Assembly (NCBI GenBank): GCA_028673005.1
Contig: CM054120.1
Coordinates: 73,519,533 to 73,583,532, forward strand
Direction: 5' to 3'
Source: Tanypteryx hageni
Lineage: Eukaryota; Arthropoda; Insecta; Odonata; Petaluridae
DNA: 64,000 bases
Numbering within the stretch: position 1 is the stretch's first letter; each line of letters begins with the position of its first letter. Below are positions 33,956-44,424 of this stretch, piece after piece. The notes under the pieces were generated by a model. It did not search any database. It was not told where the DNA came from and saw nothing but the letters and a program-made list of their open reading frames with translations. The position numbers and the translations under genes were made by a program.

Positions 33956-36900
33956 CTAAAGATTGTCTAACGGAATTCGAAATTTCCTATTGTGATCTCT
34001 TATTGTCCTCGGAAAGAACGAGCCTAGATAACGCTCCGTCCTACAATCGATCTCACGTATTTTATCGTCTCGATCATTTCTACCTATATACGTCGGTGCC
34101 ACAATTATTCCCACTACCTCCTCTTTTAGAGAGTCTGACCTATATTTCTCTAGAAGTTTCAACCTTGAGTGCAATCTACGGTCCTCCAGTGATACCCAGT
34201 TCAAATCGCTCAATAAAGAGGTGACGCTTTCCTTATGCTCGTACTTTTGTTTTACAAATCTGGCTGCTCTGCGCTGTACTCTTTCTAGTTGAATTATGTG
34301 TCCCTTCTCGTACGGATCCCATATGCTCGCTGCGTATTCCACTTGTGGTCTTACCAGTGATAAGTAGCATGTTTCGCGTACTTTCTCTGTAGTGCTCCGT
34401 ACTATTCTACCTATGAATGCCAGTTTATTGTTGGCCGCGCCTATAACTAGACGAATGTGCACGTCCCACGAAAGATCTCGACAAATGGTTACTCCTAAAT
34501 ATTTTACATACTCACCTTGTCGAATACTCATTTCATCTATTTTATATTCGAAACCTAAATCTTTGTTCTTACTTTTCCAGAAAGTGACTGCGGCACATTT
34601 AGTATAATTAATTTCGATTTTCCATTCTTTGCACCACGGCGAAATGGCTCTTAAGTCCACACGCAGAGACTGATGGTCCTCCTGATTTTTTATTTCTTTA
34701 TATAGAACGGGGTCATCGGCGAAAAGCCTAATTTTACTACGAACAACCGAGCAGATATCATTTACATAGATTAAGAAGAGCAGAGGGTCCAATACGCTTC
34801 CCTGAGGAACACCTGAAGCAACTTTAACGGGGGACGAGTATTTCCCATCGATGACAACTATCTGTTCCCTATTCGAGAGGAAGTCTCTCACCCAACCGAC
34901 AACTTTCGAATTGATACCACATCGTCCTAACTTCGCAATTAATTTCCTATGAGATACTTTATCGAGCGCCTTCCTGAAATCAATGAATATGGCATTGACC
35001 TGAGTATTTTTCTCTCCGCATCGCAACAAATCGTCCACGAACAGGCCAAGCTGCGTTTCGCATGACCTCCCCGGAATCCGTGTTGGCATCCGCTAAGCAA
35101 TGAATGACTATCTAAATAGCGCATTACAGAGCTAAAGACTATGTGCTCAAGTATCTTGCACGATAATGAAGTTAAGGATATCGGCCTATAATTTTCGGGG
35201 TTCTCTCTGTCTCCACTCTTATGGATGTGCGTAACATGTGCCACCTTCCAATCTTTAGGAACTACTCCTTCTCTAATGGATTTCTCGAATATAATTTTCA
35301 TATACGGCGCGATTTCAGCAGCTAATTCATTCATTATACGCGCGGGTATTTTTTCCTGTCCAGGAGATTTATTTGGCTTAATTGAATGGTGTTGGAGCGC
35401 AATGCCATTTTCCGAAAATACCAAATCTTCCATCAAATAGCCCTGACGCACAGGAATAGGGGTTTCACATTCATCGTCATCACGAGTAAAAGCTTTCTGG
35501 AAGTGATGATTTAATAGGTTTGCTTTATCAATACTATTGTGAACTACGTTTCCCGTTTCCGACCGCAGTGACGCAATAGTGGGGCCCCTACCTTGAACTT
35601 CCCTTACGTAAGACCAAAATGCTTTTGGGTTCTCTTTCAAGTTTTTCTGTAAAACCTTCTTTTTATAATTGTTAAACGCATGACACATTGCTATTCTGGC
35701 TATGGAGCGCGCCTTCTTGTATTGCTGCCGTATTATTCCAATCTGTTCGACCGTAGCTGTTGAGGATGTGTTATTTACGCGAGAGTGGAGTTTTCTTTGA
35801 CGTCGGAGAGCGCTTCTTACTTCCTGATTGTACCATCTAGGTTCTGCACTTTCACGCTTCAGTTTGCTCGGAATAAATTTATCTGTACACTCTCGCATCA
35901 TATCTCTGAACATGCACCAGGATTCCTCCGCGTCTGCACTATCGGTTAAATTGCTGATATTAATAAATTTATTTCGCAGAAAAGACCTAAATCTTGTGAA
36001 ATCGGCTTTGGCGAATACAAAAAGTTTTTTTTGGTCTTAACCTTTTTCTCAATAATTAACTGAAATTTCACGTACACTGCCTTGTGATCGCTTATTCCCT
36101 CAGCATCAGATAATCTATTCATACGCTCAGGAAGATTAGTTACAAATAAATCTTATATATTATTAAATCTCGTGGGAAATCTCACTAATAGATACAATGA
36201 GTGCTTACCGAAAGTTTCTAGTAACGCCTCGCACGATACACGCTCTCTACCTCCGGGATAAAAGCAATGATGGCTCCAATCAATTGACGGAAGATTGAAA
36301 TCGCCCCCGATTATAATGGCTTTATCTTTATTAGACGAATTTAGCGTCGCCACTTGTTTCTCCAGAGAATGAATAGTTTCCACGCTCGCATTTGGGGGTC
36401 TATAAAAAGCACATATATTTATAGTTTTTGAGTCGCTTCCTTTCACACGACACCAAACACTTTCGACTTCGTCGTCGTTAATCTGTATTGGGTAACTTTC
36501 GTATTTATTGCTAACTGCTATAAAGACTCCACCTCCCGACCGGATACGTCGATCTTTTTTGAAGACGCTATAGTCACGAGGAAAGATCTCCTGACTGGCT
36601 GTCTGCCGTAAGCCAACTTTCAGTGCCTATAACTACATCAGCACGCAGACTACGAATAAGATGTTCTAATTCGGCCTTCTTCCTGCGAATGCTGCGACAA
36701 TTAACCGTAATGATTTTTAATTTCTCGCTAGTACTACGTAACGATTCCTCGCGCTCTACTGAGCTATTATTACTGTTATTATTATTAAGATTATAATTAT
36801 TATTATTTACTGCCTCCTTATCCTTCCTACTATGTCGACTATTTATACGCTTGGAATGTATTCTACTGTTACTTAACGTCGGGTTTATAGCGCTATTAAG

Positions 36901-37074
36901 GTCGCACGCATTATCTACGGAATTGTTGCATGGAAAATCGTTTATCCCCATGCCTTCGATAATTCTGTTACCGCACGGATTTCTTACATTTTCCCCTATT
37001 GTGCTCTCAATTAACCTCGTACCGGTAAGCTGCCTACATCCTAACCTACCATCTGATCTACTATTGGCGTGCAT
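33956..37074 (-). pseudogene. CR1 ORF2: AP endonuclease plus reverse transcriptase, broken
   Basis: The N-terminus is Asn-rich (NNNNYNLNNNNSNNSS). Endonuclease: LKIITVNCRSIRRKKAELEH, VVIGTESWL, ICAFYRPPNAS, IIIGGDFNLPSIDW. Linker: EPRWYNQEVRSALRRQRKLH, NPKAFWSYVREVQG. RT: HIHKSGDRENPENYRPISLT, QHGFR, IDFRKALDKVSH, SGVPQGSVLDPLLFLIYVND, LFADD. C-terminus: LVRPQVEYAASIWDPY, ERVQRRAARFV. The last motif set is typical of the CR1 group. Lesions: frameshift near 36597, TAA at 36153-36155 (relatives have Leu), frameshift in a poly-A run near 36030, and a 4-base deletion near 35067 relative to the copy at 61635. Confidence 0.88.
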
Positions 37075-37109
37075 CTCAACGCTTGCTAAAAAATTGCAAT
37101 TGCTTAAAT

Positions 37110-38141
37110 CTAACCTAAAAAAGCCCTAGAATGCTCAAACACCCTACGCGCTACCGCCTCCGCAGCCTCGGCAGTGTAGTGCACACCAGAACCGTTTAGG
37201 GATGCCCTACATGAGTCCAGGACCGGACTCAGGTCAACGAAGTCCACTCCATTGCCCCTACAGAAGTTCCACAGCCTACGGTTCAGCCCGACCACTCGGC
37301 TCCAAACCATAGAACCGCAGTCCGTCCGAGGAACAATGCTACAGATGGAAAGCCGCACATCAGCACCAGACTCCTCTCGGACACGAGCAACCTCAGCGGC
37401 CATGTCCTTAAAAGAGCTTAAGACCTCCTCGGAGCCGCGCTTCGAAGCGTCATTGGTACCAACATGGGCCACCACCCGCAGCGAGGAGCAACCCGTGCCC
37501 GATACCGACACCCTGAACTCCTTCGTCACCTGGGGCACTGAACCTCCTGGTATACACCTGGAGAACACCCGCTCGTGAACTCCCTCCCGGCGGGCCCGTG
37601 ACAGTAAAGGCGCCACCACACGCCGGACGTTGGAGCTCCCTATCACTAACAGCCCTCTCTTTCCCCCCGAGCTCTCCTTGGGCCCGGCCTCCACCGAGGA
37701 GACGGGAGCGGGCACGGGCGTAACGGCAGTGGAGTCGTCCTCCGACAACACCGCAAACCGATTACTAACAGGAAGAGGGGCCACCGAGGCGTTCCCAACT
37801 CCCTGTCTCCGCAACACCACCCCACGATCCCCCCGAGTGGACACCACACACCACTCATCGGGCTTCCGGACCGGAGGACCCTCGACCCGCGAAGAGGAGC
37901 CAGGAGCCTTCCCGATCGCTCTGCCGGCTTCCGCACCTAGGCGAACCCGAGCCGCCATTTAGGCGCGGTTTGCACTCAGGGAAGAACCCGCACCCCTCCC
38001 ACGCGCCAAGGCTGCCTCCGACCTTTCCACCCTCTGAAGGAGGTCCGCAACCACCCTCTCCAGCTCCGTGATCCGAGACCTCATGGCCTCGCAACCAGCG
38101 TCGCGCAAGAAGGAGAAAACAGGAGTCCTCGGAGTAGCCAT
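37110..38141 (-). pseudogene. CR1 ORF1: coiled coil plus SGNH/GDSL-type esterase domain
   Basis: A 60-codon piece (38141-37959) with a heptad-like ITELERVVADLLQRVERSEA segment is followed in the same frame, after one TAA, by a 282-codon frame starting ATG (37958). The latter has an Arg/Gly/Ser-rich head, then GLLVIGSSN (residues 102-110, block I), VVAHVGTND (162-170, block III) and a C-terminal DFVDLSP...GVHYT pair (block V Asp/His). This matches the esterase-like ORF1 known from CR1 elements. The stop either inactivates ORF1 or marks a stop-start junction (TAAATG). Confidence 0.8.
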
Positions 38142-38702
38142 CCTATCCTCTTAACTAATCTGTACTATCTATATAAATATATTAGAACTAACGTAAATAC
38201 GCGGTTGGCTGTCTTCAAGGTTAAATTAGGGTCGAGCGCAGTTAAAAAGTGAAAGGGAAAGTGTTTCACTACACCAACAACGTTAGTAAATAAGCAAGAA
38301 AGTTTAGCACAAGAGCAATGTAGATTTAGAAGCTAAAGAAATGCTAAGGTAAAAGGAAATAATTAAGAACGAGTAAGGTAATACGCTACTATAAATAAAT
38401 ATTATAAAGATTACGGATTTAGTGGCTGAGAGACGCAATTAACTACTATGATACGGCAAGAGAAGGATGAGTAAGCTTTTCGCTCAAAGATGAGTTAAAC
38501 TACAATTACAACAGAACAATTAACGTAAGAAGATGAAAAAAAAATGGAATAAATAGAAAAATACTAGTTCTACTTAACACAACAATACGGCTACAGCTAA
38601 ACTACAGCTACTGCTACTACTACTGGTGTCGCTCGCAGGCAGGTCAGCGCTCGCAGGAGTAAGTGAAAGGCACGACTGTCCTCTTTGAAGGCCATAAAGA
38701 CT
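38142..38702 (-). promoter_or_regulatory. CR1 5' leader
   Basis: The 560 bases upstream of ORF1 on the minus strand run from the CR1 5' end at 38702. The outer part is GC-richer (CCTGCGAGCGCTGACCTGCC) and the inner part AT-rich without an open frame. An internal promoter would be expected here; I cannot point to specific elements. Confidence 0.45.
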
Positions 38703-38754
38703 GGTAGGGATCTGACTTATATATTCACTCGTGCCTTCCTAGTTTAACCGTTGT
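38703..38754 (-). repeat. Penelope pseudo-LTR B, second part
   Basis: Continuation of repeat B after CR1, in the same orientation as the part at 33742-33880. It ends at ACCGTTGT, where the orientation of Penelope sequence flips. Confidence 0.88.
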
Positions 38755-39199
38755 TCCGTCTGCGAAAGATGCACTCGACCCGCTTACATCTGAAGGAGTC
38801 TACAGGATTCCATGCAGCTGCAGACACGTATACGTCGGACAAACAGGACGATCCATTCGCTGTCGCTTAGCCGAACATAAACGGGCCATGATGAACAAGA
38901 AATGGAGGGAGTCGGCTATAGCGGAGCACTTCACCTCCGGCCCGGGACATAAAATCACGCTCGAAGAAACGAAATTGCTCACGAAAGAAGATCGATATTT
39001 TCCGAGGTTAATTCGCGAAGCTAATGAGATCGAAAAACATCCGGTCAATTTCAACCGGGACGACGGTTTTCACATCAGCGCAACATGGAAGCGACTCTTC
39101 CAACGGAAAAGTGAAAGGGTGGGAAAATACGTTGGAGCAACCTCCAAAAAGAAAGGGATAGCAACTCGAACGAGCATATCAGCGATGGACAACGGTTAA
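38755..39199 (+). pseudogene. Inverted Penelope fragment with GIY-YIG domain
   Basis: Plus-strand copy of the C-terminal part of the Penelope ORF, joined tail to tail to the minus copy. It reads GVYRIPCSCRHVYVGQTGRS, AEHKRAMMNKKWRESAIAEHF, then a 101-residue C-terminal stretch ending at 39199. It retains GPGHKI before TLEETKLL, which the minus copy replaced with FTF by a small deletion. The GIY-YIG core looks intact, but the RT portion is missing. Confidence 0.85.
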
Positions 39200-39346
39200 A
39201 CTAGGAAGGCACGAGTGAATATAAAAGTCAAATCCCTACCATCGGATCTCACTTCATCTCCTGAAGATGCAGACTGCAACGTCTGCGAAACGTCGAGAGC
39301 CAGAAATGCCGCCAACGCAGCGAAACCCGAAAACCTCCACCAGCAT
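39196..39346 (+). repeat. Penelope pseudo-LTR C, truncated
   Basis: Plus-oriented repeat from GGTTAAACTAGG to CCACCAGCAT, lacking about the last 25 bases of repeat A. It abuts the right target duplication. Confidence 0.88.
39254..39302 (+). ncRNA. Hammerhead ribozyme motif in pseudo-LTR C
   Basis: Stem I TCTC (39257-39260), core CTGAAGA (39261-39267), stem II GCAGAC (39269-39274) with GTCTGC (39281-39286) and loop TGCAAC, GAAA (39287-39290), cleavage triplet GTC (39292-39294), stem I return GAGA (39295-39298). All conserved core positions and all six stem II pairs are intact. Confidence 0.87.
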
Positions 39347-40460
39347 AAATAACACCTACTGAAAACATGTTATAATTATGATCCTGTAAGTGATATAGGA
39401 AAATAAAAAAATTTTATAATATGAAATATAATTAAATAAAACTTTGGTCGTTCAATTTCAATTTTAATTTCCGTAATTTGAAGCCTCGAACTTTTCTCTT
39501 CATACTTATTATTTCATATATGGAATTGTGAATTGTCGCGTGCGATTTCTGATTGTGAAATGTTTAATTTTTTTCCATCTTCGTTAGCAAACCAATGAAC
39601 GAAATTTGAAGGTCAGTCGTAACGATACATTTCAAGACTCACAAAAAGTTCGGTAGAATGATAGTTCCTTATGAGGCAAACGGTAATTTCGCCAACAACC
39701 AAACCGACAATATTTCATTAATCAGTAACGATAATTGCAAGACTTGACCTGCAAGAGTAAAATGTCACATTTGTTTTACCGATTTTATCCAAAAACTAAC
39801 AAACTCTTGCCATTTTAATAAAATTTGCAAATATAAAATTATGCGTTGATCTGATTAACCGTGTTTGAATTAGAGCGCCCGCAATAGTCCAATCACATAC
39901 ACAAACACCATCGAGAAAATGGTGAAAACGTATGCAGGGGACCTCAAAACGTGTATTTCCGTTGAAATCTTGAATTATATTTTTTTCATCAAAACAAAAC
40001 TCCTCCCCACAATACTACGTACCTATTGGTGCCTTTTTCAGTTTCTATCATATTGGGGGAACATTGAAGAAATAAAAATCGGATTGGGTGCTCAAGTTAC
40101 TTTAGGATTATTGAAATCCCCAACCCATCAGAGCATAGAATATTTTTGAGGAATTTTTTCTCATCCTACTCCCCGTTTCGAGTTTAAAGGAAAAGGGCGA
40201 CTTACACAATTAGAGAAAATAAATCTGGAAAATGTCTGTTGGATGCTAAGAGCACTGAAGGAAAAACCTCGAGGCTCTTTTGATAATGTATTTAATGAGG
40301 TGACTCAACTGTCAGTCGTAACGACTTAAAAATCAGGCGAATCACCACTACCGGCGGTTGATTAGCCATCACAACCAGATACAAGCTGAGTCGTCAACCT
40401 AGCAACGAGAAGATCACACACTGCGGAAGCCAATCATCAAATGTATAAGTAAAGTATAAG
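39347..40460 (+). repeat. Segment Y, copy 2, right part
   Basis: Resumes segment Y after the Penelope insertion (compare 14367-15450), starting with the right target duplication. It includes the diverged module at about 39760-40020. It ends at 40460, where TTF-type hAT internal sequence begins directly; the 0.75 kb stretch seen at 15480-16261 is missing. Confidence 0.85.
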
Positions 40461-40462
40461 TA

Positions 40463-41553
40463 TGTAAAGTCCAAAAATCGAATCAAATATTTCAAATGAA
40501 TGTCCATCTCAGTCTAAGCTCCCAGATGATTTAACGAAACCTAATACTTCTGATTCCAATTAATGGCGGCCTTCAGAAAATCCATTTTATCCTTGTTAAA
40601 ATGAATAAAGGAAATTGGAACATTTTACATCTAGTGATAAAAATACTTATGTTGATGTAGGAAAATTTCCTTATGTGTAGTGTAGAATTTTAAAGTGTGA
40701 GTGGATACCTGCAGATAGTTTATCATTTCCGTATTCTGGGTATAGTAAAATGGCTTAGATGTAATGTTCTACGATTGTGAGAAACATTTAAAACAAAGTA
40801 ATTGGCTAATATTCTCTGAAAATCTAAAAGGTGTTTTTTGTAAATATGTTTTTTAATTCGCTAAGTTTGGTGGTTTACATGAGCAAATACGCGTACAGAA
40901 ATTAGTTTTTCAGCCGTTGATTGAATATACAAGATTATTAGGAAATTCTTCAGAAAAATAATTCTTACCATAAAAACTCTCAACTTGTTGCAAAAACGTT
41001 TATAAAAACCGTTGAAAGTCTTTCCGGTGACGTCAGATATGTAATAAATAATGAAAAATATAAACAAGCCCAGGGAAACAGAGATAGATTAGTCAATAAT
41101 CGAATCCGTTATTTATCTGAGATGAAAAAATATTGCATTGAGAGGACATTGGGACGATGGCTCATTGCTAAAAAACACGGTTACTAACTCTGTTACAAAC
41201 AAAGCTAAATTTTGTGAGTTACTGCGTTTTTATATAGCAGCAAGAGATACAATGCTACAGGAACATTTAAAAAACACTTCCTCTAGTGCCACTTACATAA
41301 GTAAAAACACAGAAAATGAAATATTAGAGTTTTGTGGTGAAGAAATTAAAGAGAGTATCTAAACAAAGGTTTAAAAAAGCGAAAGATATACTATGAAACT
41401 ATTTCTCTCATATACTGTAAGTATTTGTTTATATATTTATATATTATGCTAAGATATTCTAGAATACATATTTTTTTTTGTTGAGTTATTTCTTTAAGAA
41501 TTTATTGTTTTTTTCCTAATATATATTAAACTTGAAGGCTGGATCCGCCCTTG
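40463..41553 (+). mobile_element. TTF/ZMYM1-type hAT, copy 2, left-truncated
   Basis: Right inverted repeat TGGATCCGCCCTTG (41540-41553) followed by CCTGTACA (41554-41561), the family target duplication. The left end is lost at 40463. It corresponds to about 16840-17714 plus a block deleted in copy 1. Confidence 0.85.
40530..41362 (+). pseudogene. TTF-type hAT transposase fragment, copy 2
   Basis: The best part is the frame 41138-41362: CELLRFYIAARDTMLQEHLK, NTSSSATYISKNTENEILEF, CGEEIKESI. This is the conserved block preceding the catalytic domain in ZMYM1-like and related hAT transposases. Upstream broken pieces would cover the TTF finger region. No catalytic core follows; the frame ends and the element's right end comes 180 bases later. 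Confidence 0.75.
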
Positions 41554-42868
41554 CCTGTACACGTTATAATACTAAACTCGGTTTTACAGTTATACTGCTA
41601 AATTTTAAGCCAATTCCTTCGGAGCTCAAAGAATGAATTTAATCAAAGCGTAAGATGAATAAAACTTGACAGTGATATCTTTTGAAACATTACATTTTGT
41701 ACAAATTTGGCTGGTAATTTGAACGTCAATTAATTAAACTATGAATTTTGTTATCCATTCGTGTTGACAAAACAATTTCGTCAATGTGGCTGATGGGTAT
41801 TGCAGTCACTTTCACCCTTTGGAATTTTAAATATCAATGAAAGAAACACGTTAAGTTCGAAATAATCCTGCCAGAGAAAAGATAATGTTTTACACACAGC
41901 AATGCTCTACCTACAAACAGCCGGTAAAAAGTGATGGAGGACAAAATTTAATAGGTAGCAGACAAAGCGTTCGTATGCGAAAATGGGAGAAGTTAGGAAA
42001 TTTGGATATAATGCGTCTGAAGGAGAGCTACCCAGGAAAAAAGTCAACGCTAAGAGGGAATTGAAGGGTCATACGCGAAATAACCGCACACGTTCATCCA
42101 GTATTGGCGAAAGAATGGCATACAATGGCGATCAATTGGTATGGATACCGACGAAATGACGAAGTGAACAGTCAAAAGAGTTGAACGAAATCAAAAGCAA
42201 ATTTTGAGAAAGCTATTCTTAAACAATGAGGCGGATTTGCTGCGTTTTAGAAAGGGCCGTTTTATCGCCTAAGACAAGGCTCGGCGCACTTTCAAAGGAA
42301 AAGTCAATTTTTGATTGATATTTCTAATCATTCCAAAATATGAGGAAGCTGCACCGTGGTAATCTGCATGACATTTTTTATTTCTTTCATTGGCAGTCCA
42401 TCGGATATAACAATAGGCAGGTCTAGTAACGAGAACGGAAAAGATGATTTCAGCAATTTTTTCGCAACATTATTGGGATCTATCTCTAGCACCTTTTAAA
42501 CGTGTTACCCTCTGTCATAGGATCAGGATGCAAGGTGTTTATTTTCACCATTTGATTAATGCGGGTGTGAGTGTATATTAATAGTCAGAAAGTCTAAATA
42601 GTTTTGGACATATAAAAATATTGTATCGTAATGTTGTTCAAATAAATATTCATTATATATGTAAGAGTTTTACATATATCACGCTGAGAGAAATACATTT
42701 AGCTAGCTACATTTTTCAGGGGAGAATAAGAAGGAGAGAGCAAGAGAGAATGGAAGGGAAAATAGAGAGGGAGAATGGGAGGGAGGGAGAGGGAGAGTGG
42801 GGAGTGAGAAGAAGAATAGGAGAGAATTAAAATGGGAGGGCAGGAGGAGAATATTGGGATTGAGAATC
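41554..42868. repeat. Segment Z, copy 2, with extra 0.5 kb
   Basis: Matches 17715-18535 but contains additional sequence at about 41947-42453 between ACAAAATTT and AATTTTTTCGC, which are contiguous at 18100. The extra part is less AT-rich and has no recognised gene. Near 42868 the block is joined to internal BED-hAT transposase sequence. Confidence 0.8.
42719..42852 (+). repeat. Purine-rich tract, Z copy 2
   Basis: Shorter version of the tract at 18371, beginning GGGGAGAATAAGAAGGAGAG. A pyrimidine interruption occurs at 42829-42835. Confidence 0.75.
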
Positions 42869-44424
42869 CATAGCATTACAAAGCTATTTGTAGAGGTGGG
42901 TCATTAGAGATCTTGATTTTACAAAATTAACCATTCCGAAAAATTGGTTTAATGAGGACTCCAAGTCTACTCCTGATGACTTTGCAAAAAGGGCTTCCCT
43001 GTGCAAAGACAATTGGTAGTTATGGTAGTTGGAATCTGTTGTTTTAAAACTGAGACGAAACCTTTGACAGATCCCAACATGGATGGAGCACCGTCGGTAC
43101 AAATTCGTGAACTTGACTTCCATGAAATTTCCGTTCTAAGAAGGAAGCCAAAGCATCGAATATATCTTCACTTTTTATGTGTTCTGAGAGTTCTCTGAAG
43201 CACAGAAATAGACAAATTAATTCATTTTCATGAATGAAGCAAACAAATGTTAAAAGTTGTGCTTTGCCACTATTAGTGGTTTACTCGTCAACTTGCAAAG
43301 CGAAGTCAGTACTTTTAAACATATTTGGAAAATTTTCCTCCACGAATTGTATCTTTAGAAAGAAGAATTTCAGCAATTTCTTGTTCCGCTTCATCACCGA
43401 GAATTGTCCTAACTATTGCATGGCCCGCAGGCGAAATAAATGACTCAGCTATAGTTTGAGGCTTAATTTTTTTAGCTATGATTTCTGCTACCTAATCAGA
43501 AGCAACTTGAACTCTTTCAGACACTTGCACGTTTTTTTCGAAGAGACTCGCTTTTTTAGAATGCTTTTCCATCAACCTTTTGAAATAGTTCATATCTTTC
43601 CTTCAAGGTTAGCATGCATTGTGGTGAAATTTAGCTATAATTTTAAGGGAATGGCTTCGTTCGATAGATTCTCACCGCACACAACACACATTGGAATAGG
43701 ACAATCTTTATCTCCACACCAAGAAAAGCCCAGATTCAAATAACTGACCATATACTTCCGAGAAACCTTAGGAATCTTACTTAGATTTGCATTGCTCGAA
43801 CTGGGTTTTTCCTAAATATGTTATCCATGTTTTTCACCTTTAGGTTTTCTTGTAATAAATCTGTCGATTTTTACGGGCGCAACATTTATAATTTTTAAAA
43901 ATGATAATTGGATTAAACAACAAAAATCACACAGTATTCTACCAACGGTATTACACAAAAAACTTAATAAAAATAATTTTATACAGAATAAATTCACGAA
44001 ACATACATTCACAAACACCAATTTGTAGTATTAGCCTGCCACGAATCTAGGCTAGTACTGAGTTGATATAGGAATTCGCCAGAGTCGCGGACATCCAGGG
44101 ATGTGAACACAGATGTAGCATGCTACGTCATCGTAGAGAATTAGAGATCAACGATGACCAATTATGTGTTTATGACTGAAGCACAAGAGATTCGGTCACT
44201 ATGACAATTCTAACAACGTTGCTGCCAGGCTTTTTGTTTACGCGCATTCCAAAGCAGTGATACTTTTGGACTGGATTTATTTAATCTTAATATTTTGTGT
44301 TAGTTTCTTTGTTAAAAGTTTGTCGGTGGAAGACGTGCAGATTTTCTCTTCGAAATCTCGCGGCACACTTTGGAAATGTTCGCTGTAAACCAATGTGCCG
44401 CGACACACAGGTTGAGAACCACTG
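42869..44424 (-). mobile_element. BED-type hAT, copy with more of the transposase, left-truncated
   Basis: Right inverted repeat GGTTGAGAACCACTG ends at 44424 and is followed by GTGTAGGT. The left end is missing: segment Z joins directly to central transposase sequence at 42869. It retains the middle of the gene that is deleted in the copy at 18795-20142. Confidence 0.85.
42870..43830 (-). pseudogene. BED-hAT transposase, N-terminal half, broken
   Basis: Minus-strand order from 43830: MVSYLNLGFSWCGD..., the CVVCGE BED finger, VAEIIAKKIKPQTIAESF, then ENELICLFLCF, EDIFDALASF, DGAPSMLGSVKGFVSVLKQQ, LHREALFAKSSGVDLESSL, MVNFVKSRSLMTHLYK. The order and motifs match ZBED5/FAM200-like hAT proteins, including the D-G-A-P/A-M-L-G block and the (I/L)HR(E/H)AL block. 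Several frameshifts and stops are present. At the site of the stop shared by A1-A3 this copy has GAA (E), with a different stop (TAG) nearby. Confidence 0.8.

Larger units (their letters stand above)
33881..38702 (-). mobile_element. CR1-type LINE, full length, nested in Penelope repeat B
   Basis: Inserted between GATCCGAT and GGTAGGGATC of the pseudo-LTR, which are contiguous at 31311-31330. No target duplication is evident, as is common for CR1. On the minus strand it has a 5' leader (38702-38142), ORF1 (38141-37110), ORF2 (37074-33956) and a short 3' UTR ending in three GTAGAT-like hexamers, the microsatellite tail typical of CR1. At 4822 bp with both ends it is a complete copy with several inactivating lesions. 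Confidence 0.9.
31184..39346. mobile_element. Penelope-like composite element (with nested CR1)
   Basis: This interrupts segment Y. AAATACCACCTA (31172-31183) and AAATAACACCTA (39347-39358) flank it, a 12-bp target duplication with one mismatch, and the empty site is present at about 14367-14378. The order is: long-terminal-like repeat A (minus), body (minus, 31373-33741), repeat B (minus, split by CR1), then an inverted 3' fragment (plus, 38755-39195) and truncated repeat C (plus). Partial, inverted multi-copy arrangements with pseudo-LTRs are characteristic of Penelope-like elements. Net of CR1 it is about 3.3 kb. Confidence 0.9.

Noticed and set aside
37110..37958. Stand-alone host lipase/esterase
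   Set aside because: It lies between CR1 ends directly upstream of CR1 ORF2, and its fragment at 59360 precedes another CR1 ORF2. It is element ORF1.
37630..38094. Overlapping GC-rich frames on both strands across CR1 ORF1
   Set aside because: They are shadow frames of the GC-rich ORF1. The esterase motifs occur in one frame only.
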